This document shows, one piece after another, positions 45,797 through 54,969 of a DNA stretch of 64,000 bases. Within the stretch, counting starts at the first letter, position 1; each line of letters opens with the position of its first letter. The notes below the pieces were generated by a model. It was not told the origin of the DNA. It did not search any database and saw only the letters and a list, made by a program, of their open reading frames with translations. This DNA is from Elioraea tepida (GTDB lineage Bacteria; Pseudomonadota; Alphaproteobacteria; Acetobacterales; Acetobacteraceae), in assembly GCF_019203965.1 (NCBI RefSeq), contig NZ_CP076448.1, positions 1,317,001-1,381,000 of the forward strand. Reading direction: 5' to 3'. Position numbers and translations under genes: made by a program.

Positions 45797-47239
45797 ATGC
45801 CGCCTGCCGCAGCGCCAGACCGGCCGGGGAAGAGCCTCGCGAGGCTGCTCCTGCGGCTGACCGCGATCTTCGCCGTGCTCGCGCTCGGCGCGATCCTTCT
45901 TCCAGCCCTCGGCCGCGCCTGCCACGACTGGCTCGAGGCGCGCGTCAACGGGGCGCATCTCGCCGCGCTGGCGCTCGAGGCTGCCGGCGGCGATCCGCTC
46001 GACCCTGCCCTGCAGGATGAGCTTCTGACGCTTGCGGGGGTCGAGCTCGTCTCGCTGCGTACGCCTGGCCGCAGGCTCCTGCCGCTCGCGCGCGACGACC
46101 GCCCGCTCCAGGTCGGCACCACGATCGACCTCCGTTCGCTCACCCTGCAGCGCGCGACGCTGCTGTCGCTCCGCCTCATCGCCAACCGCGACGGCCTGCC
46201 CGTGCGCGTGATCGGCGTCAGCGCCGTCGACCCCGGGACGATCGTCGATCTCGTGATCCTGCGCGCCCCGATCGTCGATGCCCTGCGCGCGGCGGCGGCG
46301 CGGATCGTCACCACCGGGCTCGTCATTGCGCTCGCCGGAGCGGCGCTCCTCTACCTCGCCCTCCGCCTCCTGCTTGTCCGCCCGATCGAGGAGCTTACCG
46401 AGAGCATACGGCGCTTCGAGGCCGACCCCGAGGCACCCCAGGCGCCGTCGCGTCGGCACCGCGACGACGAGATCGGCGCGGCGATCGCGGCGGTGGCGGC
46501 GATGCAGGCGACGATCCGCGAGGATCTCTGGCGCAAGTCGCGTCTCGCGGCCCTGGGCACGGCACTCGCCAAGGTGACGCATGACCTGCGCGGCGTGCTC
46601 GCCACCGCCCTGCTCATCTCCGACCGTCTCTCCGCGAGCTCAGACCCGAAGGTGCGCGCGGCCGCACCGATGCTGCTCGGCGCGATCGAGCGCGCGATCG
46701 CGCTCGCCACCCGGACGATGGAGTTCGCGCGCGAAGGCCCGCCCACACTCCAGACGAGCACCTTCCCGCTCGCCCCGCTCGTCGCCGAGGCGGCCGAGGC
46801 GGCGAAGGCGGCAGCCGGGCGGGCGGAGGCCACCGTCACCCTCGCGGCCGGGCCCGGGCTCGCGCTCACGGCCGACCGGGAGTCGCTGTTCCGCGTCCTG
46901 CTCAACCTGTTCCGGAATGCCATCGAGGCCGGTGCGACCGTGATCCGCGTCGCGGCGGAGCGTGCGGAGGGAATGGTCGCGATCGAGATCGCCGATGACG
47001 GGCCCGGCCTTCCCGCCGCGCTCGCGGCCGATCCCTTCCGCCCCTTCCAGTCCGGCCGTCGCGGCGGCTCAGGCCTCGGGCTTGCGATCGCGCGCGACCT
47101 CGTTCGCGCCCATGGCGGGGAGATCGAGCTCGCGGCGACAGGGCCGTCGGGAACGCGCTTCCGCCTCACGCTTCCCGAGGGGCCGGCGCTCGACCAGGCC
47201 CCCGCCGGTGAGCCGGCGGCGCCGGAACAGGCGCCGTGA
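45797..47239 (+). CDS. Orphan HAMP-containing sensor histidine kinase
   Basis: 480 residues from ATG 45797; longer in-frame reading runs through the GT39 gene and is rejected. Two membrane helices bracket a periplasmic domain of about 120 residues. A HAMP segment (LVRPIEELTESIRRFEAD) leads to the phospho-acceptor box ALAKVTHDLRGVLATALLIS. The ATPase domain has LLNLFRNAIEAGA, DDGPGLP and GGSGLGLAIARDLV. No response regulator gene is adjacent, so its partner lies elsewhere. Confidence 0.88.
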   Translation: MPPAAAPDRPGKSLARLLLRLTAIFAVLALGAILLPALGRACHDWLEARVNGAHLAALALEAAGGDPLDPALQDELLTLAGVELVSLRTPGRRLLPLARDDRPLQVGTTIDLRSLTLQRATLLSLRLIANRDGLPVRVIGVSAVDPGTIVDLVILRAPIVDALRAAAARIVTTGLVIALAGAALLYLALRLLLVRPIEELTESIRRFEADPEAPQAPSRRHRDDEIGAAIAAVAAMQATIREDLWRKSRLAALGTALAKVTHDLRGVLATALLISDRLSASSDPKVRAAAPMLLGAIERAIALATRTMEFAREGPPTLQTSTFPLAPLVAEAAEAAKAAAGRAEATVTLAAGPGLALTADRESLFRVLLNLFRNAIEAGATVIRVAAERAEGMVAIEIADDGPGLPAALAADPFRPFQSGRRGGSGLGLAIARDLVRAHGGEIELAATGPSGTRFRLTLPEGPALDQAPAGEPAAPEQAP

Positions 47240-47246
47240 CCGTCCG

Positions 47247-47447
47247 TCAGGAGGGCTCATCGTCGCGCGCGATCCGACCTGCGTCGAGCGTGCGGTCGCG
47301 CAGGCGCCGGCGCGCCGCCTCGGCCTCCGCGTCCGCCTTGGCCGCCTTGCCGCGGCCGTGCAGAGCGCGGTTGCGCGCCGCTTCGGCCGCCGCATCGGCC
47401 TTCGCCCGCGCCTTCCGCGCGCGGCGGAGATTGACGATCTCGCCCAT
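47247..47447 (-). CDS. DUF4169 family small protein
   Basis: 66 residues, very rich in Arg, Ala and Lys. The N-terminus MGEIVNLRRARKARAKADAA is the family signature, followed by RNRALHGRGKA. Widespread in alphaproteobacteria, function unknown; probably RNA- or protein-binding given its charge. It converges with the histidine kinase gene (7-base gap) and is divergent from the AEC carrier. Confidence 0.85.
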   Translation of the reverse strand: MGEIVNLRRARKARAKADAAAEAARNRALHGRGKAAKADAEAEAARRRLRDRTLDAGRIARDDEPS

Positions 47448-47483
47448 TGACGCCTCCCAGCGGTACGATTTTCGGCCGGTCCG

Positions 47484-48419
47484 ATGATGCCAGGACCGAT
47501 CGCCGCCGTCCTCACCACGGTCGTGCCGGTGTTCGCTCTGGTGGCGCTGGGCTTCGTGGCCGTGCGGCGCGGCGTGCTCGACCAGGCGGCGCAGCGTGGG
47601 CTCGTGCTGTTCGCCTTCTCCTTGGCCGCGCCGGCGCTTCTGTTCTCCGCCGGCGTCTCGGCGGCCGGCGCCGGCGGGCGTGCGGCGGCGGCCTTCTTCG
47701 CCGGCTGCTTCGCTGTCTATGCGCTCGTGTTCGCGGCCGCTCGGACGCGGCTTGGCCTCGGCATCGGGCCTGCGGCGCTCACCGCACTGAACGCCGGCTT
47801 CGGCAATGTCGTCGCGATGGGCATTCCGCTCACCCTCGCAGCCTTCGGGGCGGAGGCGCTCGAGACGCTGCTCGGCATCGTCGGTCTCCACTCCCTCGCC
47901 CTGCTCGGGGTGACGACGGTGCTGCTCGAGGTCTCGGCGCGCGGCGCGGCGAGCCTCGGCGCGCTCGTCCCCGTCGGCCGCGCGGTGGTGACGAACCCGA
48001 TCGTCGCGGCTCTGCTTGCCGCACTCGCCTGGCGGCTCCTCGGCCTGCCGCCACTTCCCGGCCCGGTGAAGGCGACGCTCGAGCTGCTCGGGCAGGCGGC
48101 CGCGCCGGTCGCCCTCGTCTCGCTCGGCGCCGGGCTCGCGGCGTTCCGCCTCGCCTCGGCCTGGGCGGAGGTCGCGCTCGCTGCCGCCGCCAAGCTCGCC
48201 CTGATGCCCGCGCTCGTGTGGCTCGCCGCGCGCGCGATCGGCCTCACCCCGCAGGAGACAGCGGTGACGGTCACCGCCGCGGCGCTGCCCACCGGCTCGA
48301 ACCCTGTGCTGCTCGCGGCGCGCTACGGCATCGGGGTGGATCGTGCCGGCGCGACGGTGATCGCCTCGACGCTGGTCTCGGTCCTCACCCTGTCGGGCCT
48401 GGTGGCGGCGTTTCGCTGA
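47484..48419 (+). CDS. AEC (auxin efflux carrier) family transporter
   Basis: 311 residues, about ten membrane helices in two related halves. The first half has the NAGFGNVVAMGIPLTLAAFG unwound-helix region; the second has VTAAALPTGSNPVLLAARYG. Members export or exchange organic acids or amino acids; the substrate is not predictable here. Confidence 0.88.
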   Translation: MMPGPIAAVLTTVVPVFALVALGFVAVRRGVLDQAAQRGLVLFAFSLAAPALLFSAGVSAAGAGGRAAAAFFAGCFAVYALVFAAARTRLGLGIGPAALTALNAGFGNVVAMGIPLTLAAFGAEALETLLGIVGLHSLALLGVTTVLLEVSARGAASLGALVPVGRAVVTNPIVAALLAALAWRLLGLPPLPGPVKATLELLGQAAAPVALVSLGAGLAAFRLASAWAEVALAAAAKLALMPALVWLAARAIGLTPQETAVTVTAAALPTGSNPVLLAARYGIGVDRAGATVIASTLVSVLTLSGLVAAFR

Positions 48420-48483
48420 GCAGGGGTTGCGACGGCCACACGGCTGGTCCATCCCAAGGAGAGACGAGCAGGGAGGCGCAACC

Positions 48484-49152
48484 ATGGGCGAGACGATCAC
48501 GCTGACGGCATCCGACGGCCACACGCTCTCGGCCTGGCAGGATGGCCCACAGGATGCGTCGCGCGCGCTCGTCGTCGTGCAGGAGATCTTCGGCGTCAAC
48601 CGGCACATCCGGAACGTTTGCGCGCGCTTCGCCGCCCAGGGCTACCGGGTGATCGCCCCGGCCCTGTTCGACCGGGTACAGCGCGGCGTCGAGCTCGGCT
48701 ACACGGCAGACGATGTCGCGACCGGACGTGCGCTGCGGGCGAAGGTGCCCGAGGCGGGCCCCGTGCTCGACATCGAGGCCGCCGCCGCCGCCCTGCCGGC
48801 CGGGGCGAAACGGGGCATCGTCGGCTATTGCTGGGGCGGAACGGTCGCCTGGTGGGGGGCGACGCGGACGCGGAGCTTCGCCGCAAGCTCCTGCTGGTAT
48901 GGCGGCGGAATCGCCGCCACGCGGACCGAGACGCCGACCTGCCCGGTTCAGATGCATTTCGCCGAGAAGGACGCCTCGATCCCGCTGAGCGACGTCGAGC
49001 TGATCCGCGCCGCGCAGCCGGGGGTGGAGATCTTCGTCTATGCGGGCGCGCAGCACGGCTTCGGCTGCGACGAGCGGGCGAGCTTCAGCCGCGCGGACGC
49101 CGAGCTCGCGCAAGAACGGACGCTCGCCTTCTTCGCCAAGCACCTCGGCTGA
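48484..49152 (+). CDS. Dienelactone hydrolase family protein
   Basis: 222 residues from ATG 48484. The Cys nucleophile lies in GYCWGGTVAWW, the acid in FAEKDASIPLSD and the His in AGAQHGFGCDER. VVVQEIFGVNRHIRNVC near the N-terminus is typical of the family. A cytoplasmic hydrolase of lactones or related esters. It stands alone, 64 bases after the AEC gene and with 217 non-coding bases on its other side. Confidence 0.88.
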   Translation: MGETITLTASDGHTLSAWQDGPQDASRALVVVQEIFGVNRHIRNVCARFAAQGYRVIAPALFDRVQRGVELGYTADDVATGRALRAKVPEAGPVLDIEAAAAALPAGAKRGIVGYCWGGTVAWWGATRTRSFAASSCWYGGGIAATRTETPTCPVQMHFAEKDASIPLSDVELIRAAQPGVEIFVYAGAQHGFGCDERASFSRADAELAQERTLAFFAKHLG

Positions 49153-49369
49153 GGGCCGGACGCGCGCGCCGCGAGCCCGGCCGCTTGCCGATGCGACGGC
49201 GGATCGTTTCCCGCTCCGCCACGCCACAGAGCGACACACTGCCGAGGACAGAGAGCGCCTCGCCGGCGAAGCCGTCAATCGATACGCTCCGCAGCGCTCG
49301 GCGAAACATGTGCCGCGCCCATCGCGCGGTGCGCGACGCGACGGCCGCGGCGCCGCGCCGCCTGCTCGC

Positions 49370-50275
49370 TCAGGCCTCGCCCCTGGCCTCGAGGCCGAGC
49401 ACCCGGCCGGCCACCGCATCGAGCCGCGCCACGAGAGACGGATCGCGCTTCTCCGGTGCGGTGACGATCGCGTTCTCGAGAGCGGTGTGGCAGCCCGCGT
49501 GGCAGAGCGTGCGCCGCTCGCCGAGTGCGGGCACCACGCGCGCGACCAGCGCGCGCGCCTTGGCGGCGTTCTCGAACAGAACCTTCACCACGAGCTCGAC
49601 GGTCACGTGGTCATGCTCGGGATGCCAGCAGTCGTAGTCGGTCACCATCGCGACGGTCGCGTAACAGAGCTCCGCCTCGCGGGCGAGCTTCGCCTCCGGC
49701 ATGTTGGTCATGCCCACCACGTCGCAGCCCCAGGCGCGGTAGAGCTCGCTCTCCGCACGGGTGGAGAATTGCGGCCCCTCCATCGCGAGATAGGTGCCGC
49801 CGCGCCGGTGCGGAAGGCCGAGGTCGCGGCAGGCCTGCTCGAGCGCGTCGCCGAGCCGCCGGCACACCGGATCGGCCATCGAGACATGCGCCACGCAGCC
49901 GGCGCCGAAGAAGCTCTTCTGTCGGGCGAAGGTGCGGTCGATGAACTGGTCGACGATCACGAAACTTCCGGGCGGCAGCTCCGCCCTGAGCGAGCCGACG
50001 GCGGAGAGCGAGATGATCTCGGTGCAGCCTGAACGCTTCAGCGCGTCGATGTTGGCGCGGTAGGGGAGATCGGTCGGCGACAGACGATGGCCGCGATCAT
50101 GCCGCGGCAGGAACACGACACGCACGCCGGAGAGCCTGCCGAACAGGAGCTCCCCCGACGGCAGGCCCCAGGGCGTGCGCACCTCGCGCCACTCCGCCTC
50201 CTCGAGGCCCTCGATGTCATAGACGCCCGAGCCGCCGATGATGCCGATGACGGGTTCGGGAACAGGATCTGCCAT
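49370..50275 (-). CDS. mtnP: S-methyl-5'-thioadenosine phosphorylase
   Basis: 301 residues. The phosphate-binding IGIIGGSGVYDIEGL, LPRHDRGHRLSP and LSAVGSLRAELPPGSFVI, then YLAMEGPQFSTRAESELYR and VGMTNMPEAKLAREAEL (Met and Asp residues of the nucleoside site) define MTAP. It salvages adenine and methylthioribose phosphate from polyamine or quorum-signal synthesis. Downstream of petABC but separated by a strong hairpin. Confidence 0.94.
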   Translation of the reverse strand: MADPVPEPVIGIIGGSGVYDIEGLEEAEWREVRTPWGLPSGELLFGRLSGVRVVFLPRHDRGHRLSPTDLPYRANIDALKRSGCTEIISLSAVGSLRAELPPGSFVIVDQFIDRTFARQKSFFGAGCVAHVSMADPVCRRLGDALEQACRDLGLPHRRGGTYLAMEGPQFSTRAESELYRAWGCDVVGMTNMPEAKLAREAELCYATVAMVTDYDCWHPEHDHVTVELVVKVLFENAAKARALVARVVPALGERRTLCHAGCHTALENAIVTAPEKRDPSLVARLDAVAGRVLGLEARGEA

Positions 50276-50297
50276 GCGCGCGCCTCCCGAGACGAAA

Positions 50298-50321
50298 GGG
50301 GCCGCCCGGCCGGGCGGCCCC
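50298..50321 (-). terminator. Strong GC palindrome after petC
   Basis: ggggccgcccgg and ccgggcggcccc form a perfect 12-bp inverted repeat. On the minus strand it is followed by TTTCG, consistent with termination of the petABC transcript 29 bases after the petC stop. Confidence 0.65.
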
Positions 50322-50349
50322 CCGTTCTAGCGCAGCTCGCACCGCCGCA

Positions 50350-51120
50350 TCAGTGCTTGAGGTCGGCCCAGACCTTGCGCTTCACAGCATAGGTCATGCC
50401 CGCGAGCACGAGCAGGAACAGGATCACCCGCACCCCCATCGCGCGCCGCTGCTCGAGCTCGGGCTCCGACGCCCAGGCCAGGAAGGTCGTCACATCGCGC
50501 GCCATCTGCTCGGTGGTGGCTGGAGTGCCGTCCGCATAGGTCACTTGGTCGTCGTAGAGAGGCCGTGCCATCGCGATCCAATGGCCGGGGAACCAGTCGT
50601 TGTAGTGCATCCCCTCCATCACCGGAACACCGGGCGGCGGCTCCTCCCGATAGCCGGTGAGCAGAGCGTAGAGATAGTCTGCCCCATACGGCCTTGCCTT
50701 GATGATCAGCGACAGATCGACCGGATAGGCGCCATTGTTCGCCGCCCGCGCTGCCTTCTCGTTCGGGAAGGGGCTGCGGAACCGGTCGGACGGGCGGCCG
50801 GGGCGCTCGAACATCTCGCCGTCGTCGTTCGGCCCGTCCTGCACCATCACCTCCGCAGCGATGGCGCGGATCTCGGCGTCGGACAGGCCGATATCGGCGA
50901 GGTTCCGGTAGCTGAGCTGCTTCATCGCATGGCAGGCGGCGCAGACCTGCTTGTAGACCTGGAACCCGCGCTGGGCGGAGGCGCGGTCGAAGGTTCCGAA
51001 CAGCCCGCCGAACGACCAGTCCTGCGCTGGCGGCCTCGGCGCACCGCCCGCAGCATGCAGCGAGGCATGCGCCGAGAGTGCAACCGCAGCGGCGACAGCT
51101 AGAGCGAGAAGCTGGCGCAT
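50350..51120 (-). CDS. petC: Cytochrome c1 of the bc1 complex
   Basis: 256 residues from ATG 51120 (a GTG one codon earlier is possible), overlapping petB by one base. A signal peptide (ending near SLHAAGG) precedes the heme motif CAACHAMKQLSYRNLADIGL. The C-terminal helix VRVILFLLVLAGMTYAVKRK anchors the protein with the heme domain in the periplasm. PYGADYLYALLTGY is a conserved c1 segment. Confidence 0.95.
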   Translation of the reverse strand: MRQLLALAVAAAVALSAHASLHAAGGAPRPPAQDWSFGGLFGTFDRASAQRGFQVYKQVCAACHAMKQLSYRNLADIGLSDAEIRAIAAEVMVQDGPNDDGEMFERPGRPSDRFRSPFPNEKAARAANNGAYPVDLSLIIKARPYGADYLYALLTGYREEPPPGVPVMEGMHYNDWFPGHWIAMARPLYDDQVTYADGTPATTEQMARDVTTFLAWASEPELEQRRAMGVRVILFLLVLAGMTYAVKRKVWADLKH

Positions 51121-52388
51121 CACGCCTTCTCCATCGGCTTCGCCGCCGCAGCCGCAGGCACTGGCCCGCCGCCGCGAAGCACAGGGGCGGAGATGCTTTC
51201 GGGGAGCTTCAGCGGCCGCTCGAGCTTGCCGAGGAGCGGCAGGATCACGAGGAAATACATGAAGTAGTAGGCCGTGCCGACGCGGCTGATGGTCACCCAG
51301 ATGCCTTCGGCCGGCATCGCGCCGCAGTAGCCGAGCACAACGCAGGAAATCGCGAACATCCAGAAGAACGGGCGCGCGAGCGGGCGGAAGCGCATGCTGC
51401 GCACCGGGCTCGTATCAAGCCAGGGCAGCACGAACAGGATCAGGATCGAGCCGAACATCAGGAGCACGCCGCCGAGCTTGTCCGGCACGGCGCGGAGGAT
51501 GGCGTAGAAGGGCAGGAAGTACCATTCGGGCACGATATGCGCCGGCGTCACCAGCGGGTTGGCCGGGATGTAGTTGTCCGGATGGCCCATGTAGTTCGGC
51601 GCGAAGAAGACGAAGAACGCGAACACGATCAGATAGATGCAGAGGCCGAACGTGTCCTTGATCGTGTAGTAGGGGTGAAAGGGGATCGTGTCCTGCGGAC
51701 CCTTCGGCTCGATGCCGAGCGGGTTGTTCGAGCCGGTGACGTGCAGCGCGACGATGTGCAGGAACACCACGCCCACGATCACGAACGGCAGGAGGTAGTG
51801 CAGCGAGAAGAAGCGGTTGAGGGTCGGGTTGTCGACGCTGAATCCGCCCCAGAGCCAGACCACGATATCTGGCCCGACGATCGGGATGGCGCTGAAGAGG
51901 TTGGTGATGACGGTCGCGCCCCAGAAGCTCATCTGGCCCCAGGGAAGAACGTAGCCCATGAAGGCGGTGGCCATCAGCAGGAGCAGGATGACGACGCCGA
52001 GCATCCACAGAAGCTCCCGCGGCGCCTTGTACGAACCGTAATACAGGCCACGGAAGATGTGGATGTAGACGACGATGAAGAACATGCTGGCGCCGTTCAT
52101 GTGGATGTAGCGGATCAGCCAGCCGTAGTTCACGTCGCGCATGATGCGCTCGACGCTGTCGAAGGCATAGGCCGTGTGCGGCGTGTAGTGCATCGCGAGG
52201 AACACGCCCGTGACGATCATGATCACGAGGTTCACCATCGCGAGCGCGCCGAAGTTCCAGAAGTAGTTGAAGTTCCTCGGCGTGGGGAACTGCGCGTATT
52301 CCTTCTGCAGCAGGCTCGGGATCGGCAGGCGCTCGTCGATCCAGCGCACCACCGGGTTCTTCATTGTGCTCTTGTGCAGGCCGACCAT
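51120..52388 (-). CDS. petB: Cytochrome b of the bc1 complex
   Basis: 422 residues from ATG 52388 (GAGG upstream); a TTG at 52409 inside petA is an alternative. It has eight membrane helices with the heme-ligand His pairs in [19 protein letters not shown] and [16 protein letters not shown], the Qo motif [14 protein letters not shown] and the PEWY sequence ([12 protein letters not shown]). It is the quinol-oxidising core subunit. Confidence 0.95.
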   Translation of the reverse strand: MVGLHKSTMKNPVVRWIDERLPIPSLLQKEYAQFPTPRNFNYFWNFGALAMVNLVIMIVTGVFLAMHYTPHTAYAFDSVERIMRDVNYGWLIRYIHMNGASMFFIVVYIHIFRGLYYGSYKAPRELLWMLGVVILLLLMATAFMGYVLPWGQMSFWGATVITNLFSAIPIVGPDIVVWLWGGFSVDNPTLNRFFSLHYLLPFVIVGVVFLHIVALHVTGSNNPLGIEPKGPQDTIPFHPYYTIKDTFGLCIYLIVFAFFVFFAPNYMGHPDNYIPANPLVTPAHIVPEWYFLPFYAILRAVPDKLGGVLLMFGSILILFVLPWLDTSPVRSMRFRPLARPFFWMFAISCVVLGYCGAMPAEGIWVTISRVGTAYYFMYFLVILPLLGKLERPLKLPESISAPVLRGGGPVPAAAAAKPMEKA

Positions 52389-52401
52389 CGTCTTGTGTGC
52401 C

Positions 52402-52962
52402 TCAGCCAATTCGGATGGAGGTGTCGGTCAGGAACGTGTACTCGGGGATTTCGAGATTGCGCGGCGCCGGCCCGCGGCGGATCCGCCCCGAGGTGTCGTA
52501 GTGGCTGCCATGGCAGGGGCAGAACCAGCCGCCGAAGTCGCCCTTCTGGTCGGTCGGGCGCTGGCCCAGCGGCACGCAGCCGAGATGCGTGCAGACGCCG
52601 ATCATCACCAGCCACTCGGGTTTCTGCACCCGCGCGCTGTCCGGCTGCGGGTCGGGCAATTGCGCGAGATTGACGTCGCGCGCGGCGGCGATGTCCTCGG
52701 GCGTGCGGTGGCGGACGAACACCGGCTTGCCGCGCCACATCACCGTGATCGCCTGCCCTTCCGCGATCGGCGCGAGATCGACCTCCGTCGAGGCGAGCGC
52801 GAGAACGCTCGCTGAGGGGTTCATGCTCGCGATGAAGGGCCAGGCGAAGGCACCGACGGCGACACCGCCCATCGCTGCGGTGACGAGCTTGAGGAAGTCA
52901 CGGCGCGGTGGCTCGGAGCCTTGCGCCTGGGCGGGGGCGGTCGCGGTCGCCGCGTCTGCCAT
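52402..52962 (-). CDS. petA: Rieske iron-sulfur subunit of the bc1 complex
   Basis: 186 residues. A twin-arginine motif ([18 protein letters not shown]) forms the N-terminal anchor. The cluster ligands are CTHLGC and CPCHGSHYD, with the usual [12 protein letters not shown] after. First gene of petABC. Divergent from hemF across 278 non-coding bases in which no clear promoter pair was found. Confidence 0.95.
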   Translation of the reverse strand: MADAATATAPAQAQGSEPPRRDFLKLVTAAMGGVAVGAFAWPFIASMNPSASVLALASTEVDLAPIAEGQAITVMWRGKPVFVRHRTPEDIAAARDVNLAQLPDPQPDSARVQKPEWLVMIGVCTHLGCVPLGQRPTDQKGDFGGWFCPCHGSHYDTSGRIRRGPAPRNLEIPEYTFLTDTSIRIG

Positions 52963-53240
52963 TCGTCCTCCTCCTGCGGCGGCAGGTGGATGCCGCGCTG
53001 TGGAACCGTCACATGCTATTCAGCGCTGGAGAGGGAGAGTGCCGCAGAGAGGCGGCTCGGCATCCGTGCGGGACGCGCCCTGCCTCGAAACCCCCAACGC
53101 CCGCGGGCCTATAGCGCCTGACGTGCCGCCGGGCAACTCGGCGCCGAGACCCTCGCGACTGCGAGATGGACGCGGCGTGACGAATCGCAAGAGGCTCGAG
53201 GGGCGTTGACGGCAGCGCGCCTCTGCCGCCCCATACGCCC

Positions 53241-54107
53241 ATGCCCGTGCCGACCGAGTCACAGCGCGACACCGCTCGCATCTGGTTCGAGACCCTGCGC
53301 GACCGGCTCTGCGCCGCCTTCGAGGCGCTCGAGGACGCGCCCGACACGCCGCTCGCCGCCACCCTCCCCCCCGGCCGGTTCGAGCGCACGGCCTGGGAGC
53401 GGCCGGGCGGCGGCGGCGGTGTGATGAGCGTGATGCGCGGCCGGGTGTTCGAGAAGGTGGGCGTGAACGTCTCGACCGTGTTCGGCGAATTCTCCCCCGA
53501 GTTCCGCACCCAGATCCCCGGGGCGGCCGAGGACCCGCGCTTCTGGGCATCGGGAATCTCGCTCGTGGCGCACATGCGAAGCCCGCGCGTTCCGGCGGCG
53601 CACATGAACACGCGGCTGATCGTGACCACCAGGGGCTGGTTCGGCGGCGGGGGCGACCTGACGCCGATGTTCCTCGACCGGCCCGAGACGGAGGAGGACC
53701 GCGACACCTTCCACGCCGCCTTCAAGGCGGCCTGCGACCGGCATGACCCGACCTACTACCCGCGCTTCAAGGAGTGGTGCGACCGCTACTTCTTCCTGCC
53801 GCACCGCGGCGAACCGCGCGGCGTGGGCGGGATCTTCTACGACACGCTCGACACCGGCGACTGGGAGGCGGATTTTGCCTTCACAAAGGACGTGGGCCTC
53901 GCCTTCCTCGAGGTGTTCCCGCAGATCGTCGCGCGGCGCATGCGCGAGCCCTGGACGGAGGCTGAACGCGAGCACCAGCTCCGACGCCGCGGCCGCTACG
54001 TCGAGTTCAACCTGCTCTACGATCGCGGCACGCTGTTCGGCCTGAAGACCGGGGGCAATGTCGAGGCGATCCTGATGAGCCTTCCGCCGGAGGTGCGCTG
54101 GCCCTGA
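53241..54107 (+). CDS. hemF: Oxygen-dependent coproporphyrinogen III oxidase
   Basis: 288 residues. Family motifs: [60 protein letters not shown] and [20 protein letters not shown]. It converts coproporphyrinogen III to protoporphyrinogen IX with O2 in heme synthesis. It lies next to genes for a heme-requiring respiratory complex, but divergently. Confidence 0.95.
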   Translation: MPVPTESQRDTARIWFETLRDRLCAAFEALEDAPDTPLAATLPPGRFERTAWERPGGGGGVMSVMRGRVFEKVGVNVSTVFGEFSPEFRTQIPGAAEDPRFWASGISLVAHMRSPRVPAAHMNTRLIVTTRGWFGGGGDLTPMFLDRPETEEDRDTFHAAFKAACDRHDPTYYPRFKEWCDRYFFLPHRGEPRGVGGIFYDTLDTGDWEADFAFTKDVGLAFLEVFPQIVARRMREPWTEAEREHQLRRRGRYVEFNLLYDRGTLFGLKTGGNVEAILMSLPPEVRWP

Positions 54108-54193
54108 GCCGCGCGGAGCGGAAGACCTTCGTTAAGGTTTCTCTCTCGCGTGTCGCGATCGGCGACGATCGATCACCAGAGGAGACATCTCGC

Positions 54194-54445
54194 ATAAAGA
54201 AGGTGCTTTTCGCGTCCCTGCCGCTGCTCGCCCTCGCCGCGGGCGACGCTGTGGCGCAGCGGTCGCTCACCCCCGGCTAGTTCTTCGCCGGCCTCACCGA
54301 GAGCGGCGCCGAGGCGATCGTCGCCCAGGCGCAGGAGGCCTTCCCCGGCGTCATGGTCATGCCGAGCTACGACGTCGGCCTCGGCACGTGGACGGTCGAT
54401 CTGCGCGACGCGATCGCGAGCGGGGCGGAAACCCCGGCCGAGTGA
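54194..54445 (+). pseudogene. Small secreted protein, dead copy
   Basis: An 83-residue frame has a good signal peptide (KKVLFASLPLLALAAGDAVA) but starts at ATA instead of ATG and is broken by TAG at codon 30 (after RSLTPG). The rest (FFAGLTESGAEAIVAQAQEA, then MVMPSYDVGLGTWTVDLRDA) is a small unidentified domain ending TGA at 54443-54445. GAGGAGA lies just upstream. The original protein family is not recognised. Confidence 0.55.
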
Positions 54446-54459
54446 GGCCACGACAGGGT

Positions 54460-54480
54460 GCGCCGGCGCTGCGCCGGCGC
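54460..54480. other. GC hairpin at the edge of the mobile-DNA scar
   Basis: gcgccggcg and cgccggcgc form a perfect 9-bp inverted repeat around ctg. It lies between the dead small gene and the IS5-family remnant; it could be a terminator or part of an element end. Confidence 0.4.
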
Positions 54481-54539
54481 CGCGACGCGGCCGGCGTGAG
54501 CACTCCGCCGGCCGCAGTCATTTGCTGGCCGTTCGCTTT

Positions 54540-54954
54540 GCTCGCGCCCATGGCGAGGACGCCCCGCCCGGCCGGCATCGCGTCGAAGCGCGCGAACAGC
54601 CCCGCCAGAGCACCCGAGCGCGTCAGCTGCTCGCGGGAGAGCCAGATCGTCTCGGCGTCAGGCACCGCTTCCTGCAGCGCAAGGCCCGCGAAGCGCATGA
54701 CGCTCACGCGGTCGCGCAGCTGGTCCTCGGCCCGGTCGGTGGAGCGCCTGCAGCACGAGGACGCGGACCATCAGCACCGCGTCCCGCGGCGGGCGCCCGA
54801 CGCGGCTTCGGTCGGCGCGCGGCAGCGCCGCCTCCGGCTCCGCGCAGAACGCCTCTCGGTCCACCACGGCGTGCAGGCATTCCAGGGGATCGCCCGAGGC
54901 CGAACGCCACCGCAGCCGCTCCTCCGCGCCAACAAAACCCGGGCTGTCCCGCCA
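54540..54954 (-). mobile_element. IS5-family transposase remnant (first type)
   Basis: Decayed N-terminal third of a transposase in two frames. From about 54954: GFVGAEERLRW, SDPLE-like SGDPLECLHAVVD, then SRVGRPPRDAVLMVRVLVLQ. After a short deletion it reads RDRVSVMRFAGLALQEAVPD and AETIWLSREQLTRSGALAG, ending near FDAMPAGRGVLAMG. These match IS5-family DDE transposases; the catalytic C-terminal part is missing. Its upstream end abuts the truncated permease gene. Confidence 0.75.
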
Positions 54955-54969
54955 TCCGCCGCTCCCGCT

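Noticed and set aside
44309-47239. 976-codon frame that would fuse the GT39 region with the histidine kinase
   Set aside because: Its first half is the wrong frame of the GT39 gene; the kinase homology starts at the ATG at 45797.
49153-49369. Small minus-strand gene between the dienelactone hydrolase and mtnP
   Set aside because: The frame from 49309 starts plausibly but runs into antisense of the hydrolase and becomes low-complexity Arg/Ala sequence.
54357-54707. Intact 116-residue minus-strand gene
   Set aside because: It is the middle of a broken IS5-family transposase, running out of frame at both ends.
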